DNA of 64,000 bases from Gonocerus acuteangulatus (taxonomy: Eukaryota > Arthropoda > Insecta > Hemiptera > Coreidae): positions 88,947,972 to 89,011,971 of the forward strand of contig OX328124.1 of the NCBI GenBank assembly GCA_946811695.1, written 5' to 3'. The notes under the pieces were generated by a model. That model searched no databases, was not told the DNA's origin, and was given only the letters and a program-made list of their open reading frames with translations. The stretch's first letter is position 1. Each line of letters opens with the position of its first letter. Positions 55,961-64,000 of the stretch are shown piece after piece. A program made the position numbers and the translations under genes.

Positions 55961-56317
55961 ATAATATAATATTAAGTTTAGAAAACGTTTAAATTAAAAT
56001 GTAATTGTAATAAAAAGAGCCATTCTGAACGGATAAATATTTTTTGTACAATATATGAATTTTTTCCAATGGAGGCGTGGTTGTTCAAGTTCATATTACA
56101 TAATATAAACAAAGAGAGAATTCCAGCATGTAACACAATATTCTCATACCCTTTTCTCTGCCTGTATGTAATGAGTTTTTGAACATCTGCTTTATTCTGG
56201 ATATCGAATCAGGAAAAGAACATGGGGCCCCAAAAGCTTTTATCAAATAAGAAAAAGATTCTTTTCAGAGAGATGCATACATTTTTATCAGACAGTCACA
56301 TTCTTGGTGTATGTACC

Positions 56318-56321
<4 letters not shown>

Positions 56322-56367
<46 letters not shown>

Positions 56368-56391
56368 TAGATAGATAGATAGATAGATAGA
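56322..56391. repeat. (TA)n followed by (GATA)n
   Basis: About 22 TA units followed by about seven GATA units. Confidence 0.95.
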
Positions 56392-56564
56392 ATGATTTTA
56401 TGATAATAAATTTTCCTAACTATCTGAAGAATATATTATTTCTTATTCGTGCATATAACTTATAATTGCGTTAATGAGTTCATACGTTTACGCCTATACC
56501 TATATTAATATTAAGAAAACTAAGTGAAATTGTACTTAAACTCTCTTACGACATTACAAAGGGT

Positions 56565-56627
<63 letters not shown>

Positions 56628-58020
56628 TTTGTAATCCCTTATTTTTTTCCCTTGTATTATTATTATTATTATTTTTTTTTTTTTAGTTATTCTCAGACAA
56701 TGGAATCATTTTAAGTGTTTGCTTATATATTTTCTCATATTTGAATGTATCCACTTATATTTTTATTTTTCCCCCATAGTTTTTATTTTTGATGGAATGC
56801 TGAAGAAAACTTGAGTGTATATGATATATAGGCATACATTACCTAAAAGCAATAGGAATGTCAGCGTATTTACATAACACATAAGTGACAAAAATCACTC
56901 ACATTAGCTTATTTAATTCTTGTTGTTCTAGTCTTCGTTTTTTTTTTCTGCATTACCGGACAACGATTTTTCGGATCATGAGGTACTCGCTAAAGCTGCC
57001 ATGCTCAAAATAAAATAAAAATATTTAGGATAGCTGGGATCATGTTAGGTAGCTTTTATTTCCTCTATATTCATTTTTGCTCTTAGAAATTCTATTTTGT
57101 TGATAGGTTGCTTGAACGTAACTATAAGCAATTCTTTTCTGAATCACTCCAAAAATATCCTCGTTTTAAGTTTTTTGAATATTTCATATTCTAATTGCAT
57201 TGTATCTGTTTGCGATAACCATACCCTGAAGGAGAGAAAAATCTTTTCTTAATTGTGATTTTTGTACCTCAGGTCCAGAATAGTCTTAAGATTTGTTTTT
57301 AGTCCTTAATCCAGAGATTTCAGAGGTCATTTACTGTATATTTAGTCATGGTAATTAGTAGTAAAAAATGTAACTTTTTAACCAATAGTTCAAATTTAGA
57401 ATGGTCGAGCTGATTTAGATTGGTACTTCTCTTAGTTGCCTATATGAATGTGTCACTTGAATGATAAGAGGATGGTGATATTTATGTACTGGCATTATGC
57501 TAGAAGTGTGGTATATCGGAGTGGCTGGGGATCGAGAGGATCAAACGAATGAAGCAGTTCAGGAGGCATCTGAGTTTTGCCTCGAGATCCCCAAAAAGTC
57601 TTATTCGAACTGGGGGAATAAACGTGAGGATACAAAGAGACGCCGGCTATTTGTTGGTAGGACTACAAAATCTTGGAATACTGCAGAAAGAAGAATTAGT
57701 TTATATATGAACACACACTCCCACATATAAACTTCCAAAACTGAAGCTGATACGGATTTAAGTTTTTAACCATAAAGAAAGTCTGGTTTTTAAAATAAAA
57801 ATGAAAATTTCTAAAAGAAAAAGAGGGAGAGTAAAAGTGTGGCTTATAAATCGGATGAAGGGAGGTCATGGTCTTGAAGATTAGTTTATAGCTTTCCCCT
57901 GCAGCCTCAGGCATACTTTATACTAGGATATTCTGCCTCTTGGGCGGGGGGGGGGGGGGTGGCTGAGTCTATATCTCTACTCCTTCTATCTGCTTATTTT
58001 ATACATACACATACACACAC
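56392..58020. other. No gene recognised; (TA)n at 56570-56625
   Basis: A 77-codon frame at 57497-57730 (plus) is Arg/Glu-rich and less A/T-rich than its surroundings but has no recognisable domain or supporting signals. A poly(G) run lies near 57945-57959. Confidence 0.4.
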
Positions 58021-58023
58021 ACA

Positions 58024-58191
<168 letters not shown>

Positions 58192-58317
58192 GGCAAAGAG
58201 ATAGATAATTAAAATTATAAAACAGCTCATAAAATAGAGAGCCTGTTGCCTAATATTTCGCATAATAATGTTAAATGTGTATGGAACTTCTTTCAACCTC
58301 CTAAAACATGAGGAAAT

Positions 58318-58435
58318 TACAAGGGGAGTATACAGTGGGGTCACCGATCTGGTGATTCCGCACCAAAAAATAGTCGACACGTGTCAGAGCGTTCCGTCCA
58401 ATGCGCCTGGGGATCCGAGAAATAAAATAAAATAG
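58318..58435 (+). mobile_element. Single end related to the 17.05-kb MITE
   Basis: ACAAGGGGAGTATACAGTGG resembles the terminal repeat of the MITE at 17053, and GCGTTCCG followed by CTGGGGATCC parallels its interior (17216-17243). The opposite end is not found. Confidence 0.4.
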
Positions 58436-59987
58436 TTTGAGAGTGCTTTATTTTTTTTATTGAGTTTAGAAAATGATATCGACATGATTATTTCAATTCA
58501 TTTGTTTTATAGAGTAGATTAAAGGAAAAATATAATCGTAAAACAATAATTTATATTTCGGCAAATAATTTCAAAAATATGCTTACATATTCAGGTAAAC
58601 TAGTATTATAGATTTTTTTTTTAACACAAAAACTAATAGCAGACTCGAAATCAGCACTCCAAGAAACCCTAATGTGGTAAATATCATTAAAAACAAAAAC
58701 TAATGATTTTTCCCAGTCTGGAAGAGACTAAAAATTAGTGAGCGAAAAAGTAAGAAGACGTTTTGAAATTCAATATCTCCCCTTGAGATAATTCGATTTT
58801 TATGTCATTGAAATCTTTCAAAAGAAAAAGACTGCTTTTGCAAAAAATTGTTCTCAAAATAAAAATAATATGTAAACGTTTTTGCATATAACGTCAATCC
58901 CAGTACAGAGATAGAAACATTCCGATTAGAAAGAAATGTGTCACATTAGGGCTTTTATTGACCATCCAAGTTTGGTTTGAATCTGGTAAATATTCTTAGA
59001 AATATGACCGGATTGTTGAATCTTTATCAAACTTTTAATATTCAACGTGGCTATGGCTATTTTAATTCATCAAAATTCTTAATTTCTCTCCGTTTCGAGC
59101 GTCTCGCATCCTCCCTCTGCACCAAGATGACACAGAAGATAGTGGCCCAAAGATCTGCTGGAGTGTCCAAGTGAAGTTTTAGCAATGGCTTTCCCTTCTT
59201 TCAAGTGCGTCACTATCTGTGGCTCACCGATCTCTCTTCGACTCCAACAATTGGTCGGAGCAGAAGGGAGGTTGTGTGTCTTTTCAACGTCATCTGACCG
59301 TCCTTCTGACGTCAATTGAGTATGAAATTGGTTGGCATTGATCACAGAACCTTCATATTGTATTACAAGATGTATTCATATAAAGATTGTGATAACCAAT
59401 TAGGATATCAATTACAAATTTTTACTGAACATTTTTTGGGGTAAAAGAAGAAACATAATATATTTTAGAATGAAATAATGTATTATTCAAAGGTATTTAC
59501 CCTCAGAAGAAGATAAAAGAAAAGTATATTTAAAAATTCCAAGCGTAATTCCCCCAAAAATAAGTTGGTTGAGGAATCATTAAGTAGTTTAATAGATACC
59601 ATCTGAGTGGCGATACTGAACCTAAGGAGACGCTGAGAGAATCCGAATTGCCACATACTGAGACAACTTAATCTAAAGAAAGTTCTTCTTAGGTATTTCT
59701 TAGGAGTCGAGGAGTCAAATTGGATTTAATCTAGAGGCTGGGGGGTGAGTTGCATAGTAACGCCCTCTTTACTTAATTTAAAGAAATAGTTTTTTCTTAC
59801 CCCACTCTCCATTCTATTCTTGGTTTTCTGAGTTGTGTCATGAAACAGCTTCAACTATACCGCATTCTTCCTCCGTATTAATTAGTAAGTAATTTTAATC
59901 CTACTTTTATAAATTGATCAATTTATATATTTTATATTATAAAACGAATATAGTAATTGAATAACGTTAATTAACCCACAGAACAGC
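58436..59987. other. No gene recognised
   Basis: An 88-codon minus-strand frame (59079-59345) has no recognised domain. Composition rises to about 50% GC around 59090-59330, so an old element or exon is possible but unsupported. Confidence 0.4.
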
Positions 59988-60248
59988 CATGGGTGTATAT
60001 AGAAAATAATTTCGGAGGGGGCTGGGAAAATTTCGGGGGGGCTGAGACCATTTCCGGTGTATGGAATACCAACAATTTAGATCTTGGAAGAGTTTTAGCC
60101 AACTTAAACACTATTAAACCCAAAATATAATATGTTTTATGAACTAAATGACCTTATTTAATTTAGTTTTAAGGGTTTTATGAAATTTTTACCGATCAAA
60201 TCAAAATTTCGGGGGGGGGGGCTGCAGCCCCCCTTATATACGTCCATG
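59988..60248 (+). mobile_element. hAT-like MITE with 8-bp TSD, second complete copy
   Basis: Starts CATGGGTGTATATA and ends TATATACGTCCATG; AGAACAGC flanks it exactly at 59980-59987 and 60249-60256. The interior (GGGGGGGCTGAGACCATTTC; GGTATTCC on the other strand) is the reverse of the 12600-12855 copy. Two independent 8-bp duplications support hAT membership. Confidence 0.88.
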
Positions 60249-60372
60249 AGAACAGCTGTCCAGTGTGCTATAGAAATCAATCAGAAGGTGTTACATTTAC
60301 TAGTTCTGTGCTTCGTGTCTAATCTTGTTCACATAAAGATCAACTTTTTTTTTTTTTTTTTTTTCTTTTTTT

Positions 60373-60602
60373 TTAAGCATAAATATGCTTTAGCGATGAC
60401 TAAACTGATAAAAGCCGTTACAAAAAAGCGTTACATAAAAGTGGCACAAAAAAGTTTCCGCTGGCACTCTCGCCATGCGAGCGGTGGCCAAGTAGGAAAA
60501 ATAAGACTGTATGTTATAGAGTACATTACATAGGTTTGTCAGGTGGAGCTAAAGCATATTTATTTTCCTTAGTTTGAGTAGAAGGCTCTAAACGAAATTA
60601 TT
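60373..60602 (-). mobile_element. MITE-like repeat, copy 3
   Basis: Inverted ends AAGCATAAATATGCTTTAGC and GCTAAAGCATATTTATTTTCC bound a 190-bp interior with AAGCGTTACAT/AAGTGGCACAAA words and a decayed CGCCATGCGAGCGG core, plus the shared outer flank AGAAGGCTCTAAACGAAATTA. Confidence 0.68.
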
Positions 60603-62132
60603 ATTTTTTTTTCCTTATTTTTATTTTTTTATTTTTTTAAATAAAAAACCTCAGGTTCTCTCAGAGTCTCGAAATGTGTACTACCCTTTCGTTGTATCTA
60701 ATGAGGATTTCAAGTCAAAAGAGCAAATCTTTTTTGAATTTCCAAAAAGAAAATATCTATAGCTACAAATGATATTTTATTATTTAAAACATTAATCTTT
60801 AGATAATTAATTAATTTTAAAATACGAAGTACTATAATTATAATTATGATTTATTTTTAGGGCGGCTGTCAGATGCAGTTGGCTCCTTAAGGTAAGAAGC
60901 ATATTTTTCCTAGTGGAGTTATTGCTATTTAATATTTTAATATATTTAGATATAACACATGTGAAGGAATTGACGTTTCTTATTTCTACTTATGTAGACG
61001 TATATTTTAAGTTATTATATGGAGAATGGGAAGAAGGATTTATTATAACAAAGCCATGCCATAAATTATTTTAACTTGTTAAATTTTACTTAAATTAATT
61101 TTATTCTGTTCGTTTATTCATATATATTTTAAATAAATTCTGTTAATTATAATGTAATTATATATGAAATAATGTATTAAATTTTATTTAATGAAAAAAT
61201 ACCGATTTATTGGTTGAGATTTCTGCTCTTTCTTGTCGTCAATGATAAGAAAATAAAAAAAATTTAAATTGCCTATTCAACAACTGTAATTGTATCTGAA
61301 TGGTTCTTTTAGCTAAGAAAAGGGAAGTGTTAAGGTTTTTATGAGTCGTTTTTCTCACAGATTTTGTCACGTGGAAAGACAATTCTTAGTAAGGATGTAT
61401 CGAAATATAGATTAGTTCAATACGGATAAAAACAGGCTTACCGTTGATTGAGAATCCACTTTAAATCATCTGAAAGTGTAGCAAAATCAGGCCTCATGGC
61501 GATTCATGAAAAATGTTTAAATCTTAAGAAGAATTCGTGAAATCCCTTCGAGAGGTTTTTGTAGATATTTCAATTTGGTATTATATCAGTTATAATTATT
61601 TTGGGGAATTTTATAAATTTTAAACAGTATATTTTATTGACTTAAATGTTATACATTTTATTTTATTTAATAATCTCACGAGTTATTTCATTAGTAGGTT
61701 GACACTATAGGTAGTAGTTAACAGGAACTCATTTAATATTTTGGATTTAAATTTCAATGTACACACATTTCTTGAATTTCATTTTAATCTTTACTTTGAT
61801 ACATAAATAATAAAAAGTCATAAGAATATTTATGTAAAAAGAACATTGGAAAAAAGGGCCCCTTTTTTTAAGGGCTCAAAAATACCTTAAATAAAATAAC
61901 AAGAAACATAGCAGTATAGAAAAAAGGGAAACGAAATATTTGAATTACAAAATAAATAAAAAATTATTGCATAAAATATACATTTTTAAGGAATAAAAGA
62001 TAAACAAGAACAAGAAAAAACATGTTACAAGCGGATTCCATTAGATTTTCTTATAAGCCACAACAAACAATAACTTTTAACTAAGTCAAAGGTTCACTTA
62101 ATAGTATACATATCAGTTTTACATTGTTTATT
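60603..62132. other. No gene recognised
   Basis: A/T-rich throughout; no repeats matched. Confidence 0.5.
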
Positions 62133-64000
62133 TTAGCGCGGTTCCTCCCTCCCCCATAGGGAGGAACCCCGCTAATAAGGTTGATCTCATGACGCAATCC
62201 GGAAGTGCCGACTAGAAAATTTTGCATTTCAGAACCCCTAGAGACCGAAAATGACAGTGGTTAAAATTTGTATATATATATATATATATATATATTTGTC
62301 TGTTTGCTCTGTAGCTCCCAGAGGAATGGTCCGATTTTGATGAAATTTGGTACAAAAATCTTTCGTCTAATTTGAAAGGTCAAGTTCGTTAACCAGCAAA
62401 ATCCGCCCACTGGAAGATGGCGTTTGGGGCGAAATTCGCGCAAAAAAAAATCTTAACGCTTACGTTTTTGAGTTCATAAGCTTGTAAGTACTCGTTCTAT
62501 ATGCTTCTTGGGCTAGGAAAACGAATGAAACCATTTTTAAGGCGATAGCTTTAACCGTTTTCGAGAAAATTTTGAATATCGTTTTTTGGTTTCGGTACTT
62601 ATAATCATGGGATTCAGTTGAAAAATTTTCTGCATGTTCTACATTCATTAAAACTAATATTTTGAAATTTTGGTTACGTTTGGAGTTAAGGAAGGGTTAG
62701 AATAAAATATTTTATTAACAGACATAAAAAGTTTTGGTTACTTTGTATACTTTCCTTAATATCTCGAAAAAGATTGAGAATCTTGGTAAACGGAAGAATA
62801 CCATTAGAAAGCATACTAAATGCTCTACAAAAAAGGTTCTGATGAAAGTTTTGATTAGACGATGTCAATCGGAGAAATACGTGCTTAAACTTTGAAGTAA
62901 TTGAGCTCGTTTATTTCAACGGTTCTTTTTGTTTGTTTTTATTCCTTGTTATTTTTTCATTGCTTATAGTTGGACAATAAAACAGATTAATTAAAATAAG
63001 AAAAACAATTCATTGCTGGAAATATATCAGGCTGTACCGTATGAAATGTAAGTTTTGGATTTGCCGATTTCCTTCAAATGACTTGAAACTTTCGAGGCTC
63101 CAACTCCAAGTTCTTTGGCATGTCCCCTTTTGGCATGTGTTTGTAATTGCCTATAGTAGTCAAATGTATTTGTCAATAAAACAGAATACGTATAATTAGA
63201 AACAATATTCAACTTCACACAGGTTAGATACTATGAGGGATTAGAGAGTCCTTTCACTGCCTGTAGGAACAAAAGGTCCACAAAAACATGTACCTGCTAG
63301 GAGTTAATCCTCAAGAGTTGTAAATATACCCCAGGTATCTGCCGACACAAATACAAAGCCTAGTTTGGTTTTGGTACTTACAATCATGGGATTCAGTTGA
63401 AACATTTTTTGCATGTTTGAATTTCATCAAAACTAACACGTTAAACTTTAGGTTACGTTTGGAGTTAAGGAAGGGTTAGAATAAAATATTTTATGAATAA
63501 AAATGAAAAGTTTTGGGAACTTCGTTTACTTTCATTAATATCTCGAACGCTGTTGGGAAATTTTGATAAGTGGATAGAAACTATTTGAAAGCTTTCTAAA
63601 TTCTCTACAAAAAAGATTCTGAAACAATTTTTGATTAGGTGATTTCGATCGAAGAAATAAGTGCTTAAAACTTCAAATACGTCTGTTTAGCTCTTATGAA
63701 CGGTTTTTTTGTCGTTCTTTTCGTAATTTTTGTCTCTTTCCCTTAGTTTTTTATTGATTTTTATTTTTGTAATTTCTTATATTAGGAAAATGTATTTGTG
63801 TGTAAAACAGGATAGGTAAAAGGAGACCAATTTTCTGTTGCTAGAAATAATGAAAAGTTTTGGGAACTTCGTATACTTTCATTAATATCTCAAAAACGGT
63901 TGAAAATCTTGGGAAGCGAAAGGTTACCATTCGAAAGCTTACTAAATGATCTAAAAAAAAGGTTTTGAAGAAAGTTTTGAATAAGCGATGTCAATCGGAG
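62133..64000 (-). mobile_element. Helentron-like copy E, running off the window
   Basis: Begins at its 3' end with TTAGCGCGGTTCC (62133-62145) and the full hairpin, then the (TA)n array (about 62270-62295), the GTGGGCGGATTTTGC block in reverse, and three internal repeats (about 62735-62890, 63500-63680, 63850-64000). Blocks near 63020-63360 match 13900-14040 and 13260-13340 of copy A in rearranged order. Its left end lies beyond the window. Confidence 0.75.

Noticed and set aside
59079..59345. 88-codon minus-strand frame in a GC-richer stretch
   Set aside because: No motif, no splice or poly(A) context that I could support, and the opposite strand is equally unconvincing.

Overview
The window is non-host-like eukaryotic DNA: about two-thirds A+T, with very long A/T runs, many (TA)n arrays and no compact genes, operons or ribosome binding sites. 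I read it as intergenic or intronic DNA of a repeat-rich invertebrate. The 5S-rRNA-derived sequence at 9.8-10.0 kb resembles the arthropod 5S sequence as I remember it, so an arthropod is my best guess; the species cannot be told. I found no complete host gene. Two short minus-strand reading frames (33.7-34.0 kb and 53.9-54.1 kb), each followed by an AATAAA signal, are the only candidate host exons.

Layout. 0-7 kb: a MITE carrying a 20-bp CpG-rich minisatellite, a Jockey-like LINE 3' remnant (4.46-4.83 kb) and small fragments. 7.3-7.5 kb: a tRNA-derived SINE (SINE1) with an 87-A tail. 8.7-11.5 kb: a pogo/Tigger-like DNA transposon with a decayed transposase, split by a Harbinger-like element that itself holds a 5S-derived SINE, a SINE2 fragment and a hAT-MITE fragment. 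12.3-15.2 kb: Helentron-like copy A. 17.05-17.54 kb: a TIR MITE. 18.77-29.07 kb: a LINE (endonuclease, reverse transcriptase, RNase H, C-terminal CCHC) bounded by an exact 10-bp target duplication and interrupted inside its RT by a 5.8-kb composite Helentron-like insertion (B). 30-33 kb: a 29-bp minisatellite and a dead Tc1 element. 34.1-35.2 kb: Helentron-like D. 39.7-47.3 kb: two fold-back families, a decayed LINE end, Helentron-like C and a gypsy gag/LTR fragment. 48-64 kb: small MITEs, SINEs, microsatellites, and Helentron-like E running off the end.

How the parts relate. The dominant family (A-E) has the inverted repeat TTAGCGCGGTTCC offset about 28 bp inside its left end but terminal at its right end, a right-terminal hairpin, an internal (TA)n array, no evident target duplication, and insertion in A/T runs. 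This is the asymmetric-TIR architecture known for Helitron2/Helentron elements and their non-autonomous derivatives. The retroposons form a second network: the LINE, the tRNA-headed SINE1 and the 5S-headed SINE all end in a related stem-loop around GGCGYTAATGACC followed by poly(A), which suggests the LINE machinery mobilises both SINEs; the 5S SINE also shares a central block with a third family, SINE2. Nested insertions give a relative chronology (for example, SINE1 present at one site in Helentrons B and C but absent in A).
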